A stretch of 64,000 nt of DNA, taken from NCBI GenBank assembly GCA_963971425.1, contig OZ020515.1, positions 20,704,637 to 20,768,636 on the forward strand, in the 5' to 3' direction. The translations under genes were made by a program, and so were the position numbers. The notes under the pieces are model-generated. The model was not told where the DNA came from and did no database searches. It saw nothing but the letters and a program-made list of their open reading frames with translations. Origin of the DNA: Bryoerythrophyllum caledonicum (Eukaryota > Streptophyta > Bryopsida > Pottiales > Pottiaceae). Positions 34,689 to 46,063 of this stretch are shown one piece after another (the stretch's first letter is position 1; each line of letters starts with the position of its first letter).

Positions 34689-35717
34689 AGCGGCCCCAGA
34701 GGTCGTCCCCGCTTCATCGTGATAGGTCCTCCTTGCTTCATCATGATTGACTCTACTCACACACTCGCCAACAATCATGCAGAATCAACATGAAGAATCA
34801 CGCATGAAAGTTGGAGAACCGATGGGCTCCCCGCCACCCGCTATGAAAAGGAACGCCGGGTTCCAAAAAGTGCTCCACCGGTGTTGCGAACTGGTGGAAT
34901 GCTTAGAATAACCATTCGTTTGGATGCAGCTTGTGCAGCGGCGTGTTGAAGCATGGTTGACACAGTTGTCACAGGACTGACCAGAAGAAGCTGCGTTTCA
35001 TGAGCTTTCAAGACTTAGCCTTTTCACGTTTAGTGCGTGGCTGACGTGTTGGAGCTGCAACACACAACGGTTTGGATGCATTTTGACTTGTCCAAGTACA
35101 TTCATCCCTACCTTCCACTGCCCTGCCCCCTTTTCTTTTTTTTTGGTGATTTGGAGCCAAAAGGTGAAAAAAATCTTTTAGAAAATGTTTCCGAAATTTC
35201 TTTTTTTTGTAATTTCTCCCACAAAGGTTAAGGTTTTAGTAATGCCCTTCTACAGAGAGGAAAGTCACATTGACACATAGGAACAACGTGACCAAACCTT
35301 CAATATGCCATTTTTTTTACACTTGGTCCTTTAGGAGTTAAAATAAACGACGTTAACCGTGCAAAATCATACTTATAATCATCCAGAAATGCGTGAGGGG
35401 AATCCATGCAAGGCCTACAAGAGAGCGTCCATTACGTTGCTTAAAACGCAAGATAACCTATCAACCAATCATGGTTTTTACAAACTTAGCTAATCTCCAC
35501 TAGAATTCATAAGACAGTGGGGCAGATATCATGTCAACGTTCTCCTACGTAGCACTACTAACTGCAAACCTCATCAACTGTGCGCTTACTTCCACAAAGT
35601 AAACTACCCAATGTGCAGACAAAACTGGATGTCGTGAGCGTATCTTCATATTCCAACTCCTCCCAAACCACGGAAAAAGAACCAATTCATAGTAAAAATT
35701 ACAGCAGCGAAATTCAC
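34689..35717. other. Intergenic sequence and 3' flank of the G3BP-like gene
   Basis: Holds the right part of the split MITE (to 34908) and then AT-rich DNA. The 3' UTR of the minus-strand G3BP-like gene should extend into about 35400-35717. No other gene is seen. Confidence 0.45.
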
Positions 35718-38700
35718 TTACACGGCAGCAACTGCGGCGGCGCCGTTGCTGCGGGAGGGCTGCTGCTGCTGCTGCTGCGGGGGAGCGCCATTTGGGTTGT
35801 TACGCCTGGGTGGCCTTTGCCCCTCCTGACGCCTCTCAGCTGATGTGCCACCGCCATTGTTCGAGTTGGAGAATCCTCCACGTGAAGGCATACCCCCACG
35901 TCCTCCTCCCCTGTTGCCATCGCGCTCCCGCATCTCCTGGCCCGCACCACCACCACCCCTTCCGGGGTTGCGCCCACCGTATGCCCCTCGGCCTCTTGCT
36001 CCCTCGCCGCGGTCGTTCCTATCAGTGCGGTATGGGCGGTCACTCCTGCCATCATTCGAGCGCCTCGGAGCTGCAAAACCCAGACAATAAAAAGGCATTG
36101 CAAGACGAGGAGGAAAAACTATCATCGGACGAGAGAGAGCTATCAAAACAGCACGTCAGGGCTCTCTAGCACGTAGAAAAAAACGTGAGCTACCTTGTAC
36201 AAGCAGAGTCAAATCTACCCAGAATAATGTACTGCACAAGAAAGGGGTACTGACCTCTTCCCATTGGCTTCTTCTCTTCGATGTAAACAGAGCGACCTTG
36301 GATTTGAACAGGAGATTCCGCAATTGCGTTCTGTGCAGAAGATGCGTCTTCAAACTCTACGAACGCGTAGCAGACTCCTTGCTGTTCACAAGCAAAAGGA
36401 AATACAAAAAGAAAAGGTCAGCGCAGATAGTTCTCAGTGTAGTTTGCAAAGGAGAAACTGTGATCCTTAGGTGATGGTTGTTAACACCAGACGCATGATA
36501 ATGACTCGGAATCTGTGCAACACTAGTACAACTTGAAACAAACTTTCATTGCAACTTTTTGAACTTTAAAAGACAGTAAATGACTGAAAAGACCAGACAA
36601 AACATTCATAGGACTCGGAGCAAGAAAAACCTTTTGGCTCTTCACATTGACACCATTTGCTTTGACAGCGCCAAACTCTGTCAACTTCGTTTCCAACTCA
36701 GAAGCTGTGATGGACGTGGGGAGATTCTTAACATACACCGACCGCCCATCCGCTGCATACCACATATTTTCGATTAGAAACGGTGGATAAAACGTTAAAA
36801 TGCGTTAAAAAAAGAAGGCATATCAAGTACAGACAAGTTCTCTGTCCATCTAGTCTAAGGAAATACATCGTTCCAACTAGTCTGGTCAGAAGATTCACTC
36901 AACCGAAATCCAAATACAACAGCAATAAGAATACTAATGCATGTGAGTTGAGGCCATACGAAGAAAGTATGGACTTTGGACTTCCACTAACCTTCATTTT
37001 CAGAAGGAGCTGCATCCTCTTGGTTATCCTGAGTTGGTGCAGCCACAGCAGGAGCCGGAGCAGATGAAACTGCTGGACGCTCAGCAACAGGTTGAGCTAC
37101 CTTAGGAGGAAGAGGAGCTCCGATAACCCTTAACTGCACAAGTGACAAGAAATTCCATCAACACGGCAAAGTAGCGGTGTGTTAAAAAATCTACTACAGA
37201 CAACAGAACCAATCCAGATAATCTAATGGATCAAAAATTAAAAACTTACGATGGATGCGTATGATTTCTTAGGAGCTTCACCAACTGGTTCTGGCTCCTG
37301 CACAACTGGGTGAATCTCTTTCATCGGCGTCGTCTGCACCATTGGAGACTCTGGCTCCTCAATCACCGGAGTGGTGGTGTCTTCAACAGGGACAGGGCCA
37401 GTGTGCTCCTCTTCTTCGGCTCCAGTAGGACCTTCATCATCGAACACCTCCTGGGCTGTGGCCTCGTGCTCGGGAGCTGGAGGAGGTGTCACTTCTCTCA
37501 CAACCTCCGGCACTGGAGCTGGGGCTGGTTGCTCCACGACTGCAAACGAGCAGAACACAGATCAAGATTAGGCAAACCTCAGGATGATAAATAGACAGTA
37601 ATTCAAAGAGCAAAAATAGATAGTGGGAAACTGAGCATCGGCAGAAAAAACGTGCACGAGTACAACACTTACCGTTGCAGATTAGGCAGAAACGAAGTAA
37701 TTTGGAGGGTGCCTAATTTTTTGTGAAATTCGAGAACGATAGAGTCTAAAGCAATTGATTAGGTCCAAAACACTCATTCTAACCACTTTTAGCTCATTTA
37801 TTTTGGAGCGATCACTTCAAGGTTTAATCTAGCGCTTGCGAAGTGTTAAATACAACCTTTCGACGGTTAACTTCGCTATGAATTTTTAAAATCCCTTCAA
37901 AGTACCAACCTGGCTCTGGTGCCTGCTGAACCACATGCGGAACTTCAGGTACCACTCCATTCGAAGTTGGGACCGACTTCATCTGCACCTCATCGTCAAG
38001 GTAGCGGAAGACGTCATTCAACACAAAGTACCCCTTCTCCTGAGGAGCCAAAAAGAAGCTCTGCACAAAGTTCCTCTTTCCAGTAGATTTGGTGGAGAGA
38101 GACCCCGTGACCAGAACCGAAACTCCACCAGTAAGCGAGTCTTGAGAGTCAACGGTCTTGATTTCCGCCTTGAACTCGCTGTAGTCTGCAGACATCACCT
38201 TCTGGTGAATTTGCTGCAAACAACACAAACCAGACGATTTAAATAAGAGCTGAGAAGTTGCACTCGACTTAATATGCACTCAAAACTCTAGTTTAGCTGG
38301 CGTGTAGAAGAAACAAGAGGACGAAAGTGTAACTACATTATGTCAGGCTTTTCATCTCTGAGCATTTAGACGCTGAGCCCAGGGTTAGAGCTTAAAGTCT
38401 CTTATTCAAACATACATCTTGGGTGTGGGCCATGTCCACGGCTCCAGCAGCTCCTGCCTCAGCACGGGTGAGGTGACTGGCATCAGTGTAAAACCGATGC
38501 ACAACTTGAGGGGACTGGTGTAGAACATTGTAGTACTGGTTCACGAAGGCATTTCCGACCTGCATCACCAAGATAACAAAGCTCAGAAATCTAAAGCCCT
38601 TGCAGAAACTCCAACCAAAGGATACAGTCGTCAGGATACTTAAAACACTGTTCCCTGGCATCTATGATACTTAAGCTGTCTTACTTAATAACTTCCCATC

Positions 38701-38870
38701 CCCCTCCTGAACATGATCTCCATAGAAAAAACTAAAACTCGCATAAATTTTTACTTCTACACCGTTATAACGCCCCAAACAACAGACAACTTGAACGCAC
38801 TTGCGAATCTTAGAGTCGAACAACTTACAACTTGTGCCGTTGCCGGCGGGGAAGCAGAGTTTCCAGCCAT
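35718..38870 (-). CDS. G3BP-like protein: NTF2 domain, RRM and RGG tail; 8 exons
   Basis: Exons (minus): 38829-38870, 38416-38559, 37910-38213, 37250-37539, 36992-37133, 36631-36752, 36255-36381, 35718-36070; total 507 aa in one frame. NTF2-like domain about 15-135 (VGNAFVNQYYNVLHQSPQVV, FKAEIKTVDSQ, FVQSFFLAPQEKGYFVLND); acidic/Pro-rich linker 164-305; RRM about 312-386 with RNP2 VYVKNL and RNP1 GVCYAFVEFE; Arg/Gly-rich tail with poly-Gln from 395. This is the Ras-GAP SH3-binding (G3BP) architecture. Family members bind RNA in the cytoplasm and nucleate stress granules, and plant members affect stress and immune responses. Acceptor cctcttag lies 5 bp upstream of the ATG, so a 5' UTR intron is likely, with a candidate donor near 39166. 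Confidence 0.9.
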
Positions 38871-39575
38871 GGATCCTAAGAGGCAAAAATCAAACTAAAC
38901 ACCTCAGAAAGTAATCCACTTCACTCACACCTCAACCTCCCAAACCCTTCCTCACAAGCATCCTATCCAACTCCGCTAGAAGCCACATTGCAAAAAACCG
39001 CACAACTAAAATCACTCCACAAACCGCTACATACACTCCAGAACACACAAACGAAGACTAAAACCTCCTATGATAACTCTCTATCCTCAGATCACAGCCA
39101 AAACCTAACACCACAGCCACATTTCGAAAAACACCTGATCTACACAGGGAGAGCGCCGACTAACCTGCCACCGCAAGAGCGCGTCCAAGAAACGGTCGCC
39201 AATACCGCAAAAACCTCCAACCCCCGCCACGAGAAAACCTAACCCCCCGCCACGAGAAAACCTAACCCCCCGCCGCGCGCCACCAGTCCGCCTAACCTCA
39301 GATCTCACCAGAAAATAGAATGTCCACTACTCCTCAAACCAAACCAGGGTAGAAGGACCGCACCAGAAGTGGAAAGAGGAAGCAGCCGTAAGTACTCCGA
39401 GGAGTTGGCTGTGCTGGTCCGAGGACTGATAGTTCGAAGAGTAGTAAGTCCGAGAAGAGGAGATCGGAGTGCGTGGCGCGGACAGAGGAGAGAGAGAGCG
39501 AGACGACAGGAGAGCGATGGCGATGGCGGAAAACTATGGCGACTCGAGTTGCTGCTCACCTCGAAACCCTAATGC
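38871..39575 (-). promoter_or_regulatory. 5' UTR intron, leader and promoter side of the G3BP-like gene
   Basis: GC-rich block at 39150-39570 fits a leader exon. GCGGTGGCAG|GTTAGT (donor around 39166) could splice to the acceptor 5 bp before the start codon. A telo-box-like aaaccctaa lies at 39564-39572. Positions 39218-39270 hold about 2.3 tandem copies of a 24-bp unit (cccccgccacgagaaaacctaa). Confidence 0.45.
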
Positions 39576-40877
39576 GAGATGTCGCCTTCCCTGTTCTGGA
39601 CTGCACAGGCACCTTCCGGTCATCTCCTCTCTTCCGTGGATGAATGTATTCGTTCGTGAATGTGGATGATTATCGTCTATTTACGAAGGTTGAATGAGTA
39701 GACGATGGATGATTCCGTTTCTCTCTTGTGTGGAATCTGGATGAGTCTGGATCGCTCTGGATGGATGACTCTGTATCTTGCTCTCTTGACGGATGTGTCT
39801 GTTCATCCTACGACTTCACATGCTGTTTGGATGTATTATGCTGGCGGTTTGGATGGATGTATTATGCTGTTGATTCTGACTCCCAACAACCTGGGAAATT
39901 GGGATATTGAAGAATGGAGAGGAATTCTTGTCTGAGAGGATGCTAATTCATGAATTTTAGGGGTGCTTTGCTTGCTTCAATCAATAAACTCGTTACAGAA
40001 GAATCAATATTATGGATTCATCGTCTCAAAGTCAGTTTGTAACTCAAAGTCAGTTATTCATCATGAAAATCGATTTTTTTTTTTCATATTGATTAGTTGA
40101 AGTTGAAAAGACTTTGATAAATGACATTAACAACCTTAACAAGAACTTGAACAAACTTTGGACCATGTGAAACAGATAAATAGCTTGATACCATTTGAAA
40201 GTCATCTTCTTACAATATGTCATGCCATAAAATTATTAGGCACTAGCATAAAGCCATTGGGGTGACGTACTGGTGGTTACCACCAACTACAATAACTATA
40301 ATATTCAGTGTCAGTTTTTCTTCATTTTTCGAGGCAGCAACACTAATCTGAACAGAGTTGAATTCTTGGCGCAGCAGAACCAGAGTGCGCCTTCTTTATT
40401 CACCTCCTCTCAGTTAATTCCTTGTTGAGTTCCCACAACATAGTTTACACCCCTGCGAACGACATTGAAACTTGTCAGAAACGCAACTCGCGGCTTGCTT
40501 GTAGAAGTTCCACACGAAATGCATGAGCAGTGCGACAATGTAAAACAACTGGAATAAAGTATACCCACAGACGAGAAGAAATTATTAAAAACGGAAAAAC
40601 TCCTCGTAAGTATACAGTACAAAAAGAAAAACGAAAACACTGAAGGATGCACAGGAAAATGATTTCTTCATGACAATACGTATAATTACACGGTTGGTGG
40701 TTCATGACCCTCCAACTACTTGCAGTCGCTGGCTTTCTGGCATCTGCCGCGACTACTCTCAAATGTGTGTGGACTATGAAGCATGTCTGATGGCAATCGA
40801 ATCACAGCTACTCTACACCTAAATCACATGAATGTACAACGCATGTGCTAGAGTCTCCCTACTAGATGTAAGGAAAT
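39576..40877. other. Intergenic sequence between G3BP-like and NAC genes
   Basis: Contains repeated gtatggatgtattatgctg-like words at about 39820-39870 (a short tandem duplication of ggatgtattatgctg) and AT-rich DNA. The 3' UTR of the NAC gene probably covers about 40400-40877. No gene is seen. Confidence 0.4.
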
Positions 40878-43196
40878 TTACAAAATCGCCTTGTACATGG
40901 TCTGTGCTATCCGCCATGAGCCTCGCAACAACAAGAACCAGATAAGAGCCGAGACGGCTCCCAACAAGAAAACATACACAAAACCACTCCTAGAACCCTT
41001 CGCCACCTTTCTTTGGGGCTGCTGCCTTCTCGAACTGCACTGCACACAGCTATCTTGCTTGCAGTCTTCGGTACAAGGCTTCCATGTGCCTGACATCACC
41101 TCTTGGTGCAACTTCCCTCCAGCGTAGTTCATCACAGCAGCCTGCACAGTCTTGGAACCATTTTCAGAGCAGGAACACGTGATGGTAACGGCAGTCAGAT
41201 GCGTGTCAGAAGCGGTCACATAAGTACTACTGAAGTTAGGAAGTTCAGCGGCGGAGGCTGGAAGAATCGGCTGCAGCAGCTTATTAATCCCTGATAGCTT
41301 CCCCTTCCCGAAGGATTTTTCATCAACTTGCGAAGAAGAAGCTGGAGGCGGATCAAAATTTGGCATCTGCCAGTGATGCGCTGGTACATCTGGAGCAGTA
41401 GATGAGAAATTCAACTCTGGTTGTGAAGAAGTTCCAGCCTGAGATTCTACAACAGCACGTTGTAGATCTTCACTGCTTGACGAGGGAGGCATACCTTCAT
41501 AAGTCGACCAGATATCTGCACACATGATCAAATCGAATCAAAAAACCTGCGACAGTGGCTTTCTCCACAATCCTTTGTATGTGGGCGACTATAGTATTTC
41601 ATCAAGTGCCCTTTATCCTACAGACAAGACACTCTCAATACCTGCTGAATCCGGTACTACACCAGCACCTTCACGTCCCAAATCTTGCGGCTCTCTACTG
41701 TCATGCGACCATCCATCTGATGAACCCTGGAGATCAGGACCGAGTGATGCACGATCGGCGAATTCTGACAAGTCCCGAGAAGACGCACTGGTGTGGAAGA
41801 TCCTCGCAGGCTCTTCTGTGTGGCTAATGGACGACTGGGGACGCATCAGCAACATCCGCCGAGCAGTGTCGCCCTGAGAGTCAAATTGCATCGGCATCAC
41901 GTTGTTCCTTGGAGGCCGCAACTGAATTCCAGAAGCTCTTGGGTCGAAACGTCCCGAGTCCGAAGTCAAATCGTTTATTTCCAGATAATCATCCGACCCA
42001 GAAATCCCCGGAGGAGCGATGAGGGACATGTTGTAGTCGGAGCCGTGGGCATCATTGCCGAAATCAACGCCTCCCGGAAAAGTGAGGGCCTCCTCGTTAG
42101 AGTAATCACCGCCAAGCATCCAGTTGCTGTCAATCAAATCCTCCTTCCATGTACACTCCTGAGGCTCACCTTGAACAGTCTCCACAATCTCCTGCATCGT
42201 GCTCACATCATCGCCGGCCCTGGAATCCTCAAATAAATCAGTAAAAGAAGACCAATCATCCCCATGAGCTATGCCAGCAGACTCGCCATTCATATAATCA
42301 GCCAAGGCCTGCGAAAAGAGAATCACGCAGCATACGTAAGTCCGCATCCTTGATTATCCACACGGATTAAGATAGCCATCAATTCAACAATTAATCTCAA
42401 GCTAGAAAACTAAGTTTTGAACGCCTCTAAGCACGTACCGGTAGAAGCACGAACGGGGCACCGCTCATAGCACCGATGTTTTCCGTCTCGAGCACGGGCT
42501 CAGGCTTCACCTCGGCGTGTGTTTGCTCAGGCTCGAAAGGAACCTCCTCCTCTTCGACATGCGGAGGAGGGCTGTACGCCTCCTCCACGAACGGCGCACC
42601 ATACTGCTCGCCATTCTTTGGGCCCGCGCCGCTCTTCTTGAACACGCGCGCAAGAACGTACGGCTCCTGCCGCCCCGTCAAATTCTCGTACACCCTGTCC
42701 TCCATCCTATACTCGTGCATCACCCAGTCCGTCCTCTCGCCGCGCGGCGCGCGCCCCTTATAATACACCAGCGTCTTCTTCATCCCCGTCGACCTCGTCG
42801 ACTTCACACATCGATCCTTCCCGGTCGACTTCCAGTACCCAATCTCCGTCGCGCGGTTCGTCCGGGAGCCGTTCGGGTACTTCCTGTCCCGAGCACTGTA
42901 AAAATACCACTCCTGATCATTGCTTCCCAGCAACGACTTGTCTGCAAAACCAACACCAAACTCTACCAGTAAGCACAACCGCCAATTTCACATCCACCAA
43001 AACCTCGAATTCAAAACCTCTAAACCACAACCATTCACATACCAGGCAAATCCCACGGCTCGCACTTGTACAAATCCACGACCGCAATCGGATTCATCTC
43101 AATTGCTCTCCCATTGATCTTCTCCTTCAAATAGTACGCCACCAGCTCCACATCCGTCGGGTGGAACCGGAACCCGGGCGGCAGTCGCTGCACCAT
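40878..43196 (-). CDS. Membrane-anchored NAC transcription factor, 4 exons
   Basis: Exons (minus): 43043-43196, 42439-42941, 41642-42308, 40878-41515; 653 aa in one frame. The NAC domain has all five subdomains: [19 protein letters not shown] (A), [13 protein letters not shown] (B), [20 protein letters not shown] with [14 protein letters not shown] (C), [20 protein letters not shown] with MHEYRM (D), [11 protein letters not shown] (E). A long acidic/Ser-rich activation region follows. The C-terminus has one hydrophobic helix, [19 protein letters not shown] (about 620-638), after a basic stretch. This is the NTM1-like (NTL) class: held in ER or other membranes, released by proteolysis, then active in the nucleus, often in mitochondrial or ER stress. 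Which signal applies here cannot be read from sequence. Confidence 0.92.
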
Positions 43197-44047
43197 AACT
43201 CCAAAACTTCCGCACCCTAGGTTCTCACTTCAAAACCTCTAGAAACCGCTCCACTGCACCAAACTCCGAGCTCTCTTCAGCAACCTCAACGGCTGCCGAC
43301 ACCGACAAAGAAACAAACTAGAACAAACGGGGAGGAAGAAGAGGGCGCTGCAGGACTCTCATGGGAGTCACCGCTCGAGCTCTCTCGTCTCTCACCAAAA
43401 AAAAAAACAAGTTGCATAAAAGTGAGCACTCTTTGAGCGTCTCTCTGGCGTTTGAAGGCGAGAGGAGCTTCTTACTATTTCGTCACGGGCTGCCCGCGAA
43501 CGTAAACTTGGGCACCAAGGCAAAACATAACAACACTGAGTTTAACGCGGTCGCTTTTCGTTGACTGACCGCCCAGGCTCATCTCTCGGACCTTCCATGG
43601 CGGGGCCCGCATTCTCCCCCAAAGACAGACTCAATTCCATACCCGTATACGCCTCATACCATGGAATACCCAGTATACCCTCAACTACCGAAGGACACCT
43701 TCGTTCACATCGTACCCGCATCATACTCATACTCATACTCGTTTAGTTCCCTGCATGCCCTGTTTCTGTCACAGAAATAGCACCTATTTCCTGAAGTATT
43801 CCTCATACCCTGTCATGTTCGGTTATATCCGGTTCTCAATTTCCAATTTACTGGAAGGCAAGACCCCCTTTAGAAAACGAGTCAGAGGTTTGTTTTTGCT
43901 AGAACCAGCGGAGTTTTGAGTTTTCTTGAAAGTCCTTCCCGAAGCGGAAAGAAAAGAAAAGGCAGGGTGAGATACACATGGAAAGCAGGAGAGAGCATGA
44001 GGAATTTTAACCCTTACGTTTCAGACGATGCCGCTCGCCATTGTATC
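43197..44047. other. NAC upstream region and intergenic sequence
   Basis: Probable leader and promoter of the NAC gene (GC-moderate, 43197-43600). A short (catact)n-like run lies at about 43715-43742. No other feature is seen up to the retroelement end at 44048. Confidence 0.4.
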
Positions 44048-44215
44048 CTAGAAGAAAAATGCCGGTCCCCGGTAGGAGGCCCAGCGTTAATGAAGTGTCT
44101 GTTCATTCCACTCCTAAGATCATGCCCACCAAGCAAGGAATTAGTAGTATGACTACTTCCCCCTCTCGAAGGTAGACACTATGTAGCAAGTAACAAATCA
44201 CCCAAGAAACCGACG
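44048..44215 (-). other. 3' terminal module of Element 1
   Basis: On the plus strand: agaagaaaaa, a decayed hairpin (gccggtcccc ggtagg), taatgaagtgtctg, ttcattccactcctaagatc, ggaattagtagtatgac, cttccccctctcgaag, gtagacactatgta. It matches the 3' ends at 225, 14586, 45891 and 57400. This block probably guides reverse transcriptase to its own RNA (inference). Confidence 0.75.
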
Positions 44216-45850
44216 GAAACAAAGACAGGTTGAGGCAGAGGGAGGGGAGCGGAAGAGGAGAGAAATAGGGAGGACGGAAGTAATTTTTAAATGTAATCAT
44301 TTTAAGAGGTGGTCTAAGGTAGGAGGTGTGTGGGTAGAGGTGGGGGAGGAGGAGTTTGATTTTATGGGGTGTCTTGTATGTCAGGGAGGGCTTGGTTGTT
44401 TTCAAGTTTACGTTTACGTAGTAGTACGGACATAGCGTGTTGTATTGCAATGTTATTAATTTTTTTGAAGGTATTTTTGATTGGTGCAACGATTGGCGAG
44501 TTTTCATAGATGGGATAAAGGTAGTGGCACGGGCGCCAGCTGTGATAACAATAAGGGGGTCTACTTTCCATCCAAGGGCTATGATATCATTAGTAAGGGG
44601 TTGGTATTTATCTATTTTGTTTTCAAATGTTTCTGGACAGAATCTGTCGTTACAATATGTGAATTCAATGAATTGGATGGTGTAGTCTTGGTTTATGTGG
44701 TCGGGTGGTGGGTTATTGTATGCTAATCCTCTAATGCAAAGTATATCCAATTTAAGTCCAGCATTACAATGACATCGTTGAGTTTCGCATGTGCATGGGA
44801 GTAACCAAGGGGGAACCGTGTTTTCTTGTGGGTTGTTATTAAAGGTGTCAACATTCATGAGTATAAAACATCGGGATTTGTTATAGGAGGTAATTTGTTT
44901 TCGGATTTTTCATACCGCTTTGTTGTGCCTTTTGACAACTAGGGATTGTATGTGGTGGTTTCGGCATTTGAGTAGAACATGTAGCCATGTGTCGGGGTCC
45001 GTAGAGGTGCATTTGAGACATGTTATGGATGGGAATCTTTCTATTCCAAAGAAGAGTTGTTTACGGGCGTTCTAGCATGTATTGACTAGTGCCGAATTTA
45101 ATAAGGCATGTTATTTGTGAGTCGGAAATGGTGGGGTTTTTCCAAAAAATTGTAGAGAGTCCGTTGTCTATATTGTTGTTGCCTGTCCATTTTTCTACGT
45201 TAGGGAAGTTTTCTAAAATTGTTTCGAGGTTGTTGTGGAGGTCTTGTTTTTTGAGGTATTTGTCCAAGAACCTAATTGGGCCTTTGTCTGGGGTATTTTC
45301 TTTGGAGGGCCAATCTTCTTTTTGGAAATAGTATGGGGTAGCATGGGCGTGTTTGTATGGGTCTTTGGCAATTTTGTGTGATTTTTTTCTTCAAACTTTT
45401 GCTAATTTATCTGCATATTCGTTTCCTTTGATATTGGTATGGGCTCTAATTTTGTGAAGGGTTGTAATTTGTGTTTGATTTTGTAGCATTTGAACCATGG
45501 ACATTAATATGGTTTGGTCGGGGTGACTATTGTGGAGGGTAGGGTGTGTTGTTTGGGTGTTTAGTAAGTAAAGTACATTGATACAATCTGTGAATATGTG
45601 TGCAGGTTCATTGGCGTATTTCGTGGCCATGATTGGTAATGTTTTGTGGATGACCATCATTTCTGCTTTGATGATATTTTGGTGTCCATGGAGTCTTTTG
45701 GCTAATTTAATTTCTTTAGTGGAATTGTATATACCATATCCAACTTTTTCTTTTTTACAGTGTCCAGGGCTACTTTCTTTTGGTTTTTGGAAGGATCCAT
45801 ATGTGTAATAGCTATATGTGGGGTCATATTTTGGATAAGTGTGTGTTTGA
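44103..45850 (-). pseudogene. Element 1 RNase H and restriction-like endonuclease
   Basis: RNase H: YTYGSF at 45788-45806 (the usual catalytic Asp of YTDGS is Tyr), HIFTDCINVLYLLN (Asp kept), KIRAHTNIKGNEYADKLAK. Then a CCHC cluster, TCLKC...WLHVLLKC (45026-44960), followed by VVKRHNKA (RHN at 44922-44930) and GLKLDILCIRG...IQFIEFTYCND. CCHC-RHN-(K)PD-E/D is the layout of restriction-like endonucleases of R2-type elements. Here the PD Pro is Leu (KLD), and a Trp codon after RHNKAV has become a stop. The last 44103-44370 repeats the conserved C-terminus. Confidence 0.75.
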
Positions 45851-45890
45851 TAATTAGGGAGAGGGGGGTGTTGTAAGATAGTTTATTGAA

Positions 45891-46005
45891 GAAGAACCCC
45901 GGTTTCCAAAGGGGACCGGCATGAATGTTCGTTCCACTACTAAGACCACGCCCACCGGACAGGGAATTAGTAAGTTGGAACTACTTCCCCCTTTCGAGGG
46001 TAGAC
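45891..46005 (-). mobile_element. 115-bp 3'-end insertion with 14-bp target duplication, inside Element 1
   Basis: gatagtttattgaa is present at 45877-45890 and 46006-46019. Between them 45891-46005 contains gaagaa, a degenerate hairpin (ccggtttcc aaaggggaccgg), tgaatgttcgttccac and the cttccccctttcgag block ending gtagac: the 3' module of this retroelement family in minus orientation. It is a 5'-truncated copy nested in Element 1, next to the RNase H region. Confidence 0.9.
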
Positions 46006-46063
46006 GATAGTTTATTGAATTATTGGTGTAGTGTAGTTTTGACCATTTTTTGTTACTTTTCAC

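Larger units (their letters stand above)
29741..34908. mobile_element. MITE split by a MULE insertion
   Basis: The outer inverted ends, 29741-29776 (ttagagcatctccactgg, then caacaccggtggag) and 34873-34908 (ctccaccggtgttgcgaact, then ggtggaatgcttagaa), match in reverse complement at roughly 80%. Removing the MULE and one copy of its 9-bp duplication leaves about 370 bp, a normal MITE size. The MULE therefore landed inside a pre-existing MITE. Confidence 0.55.
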
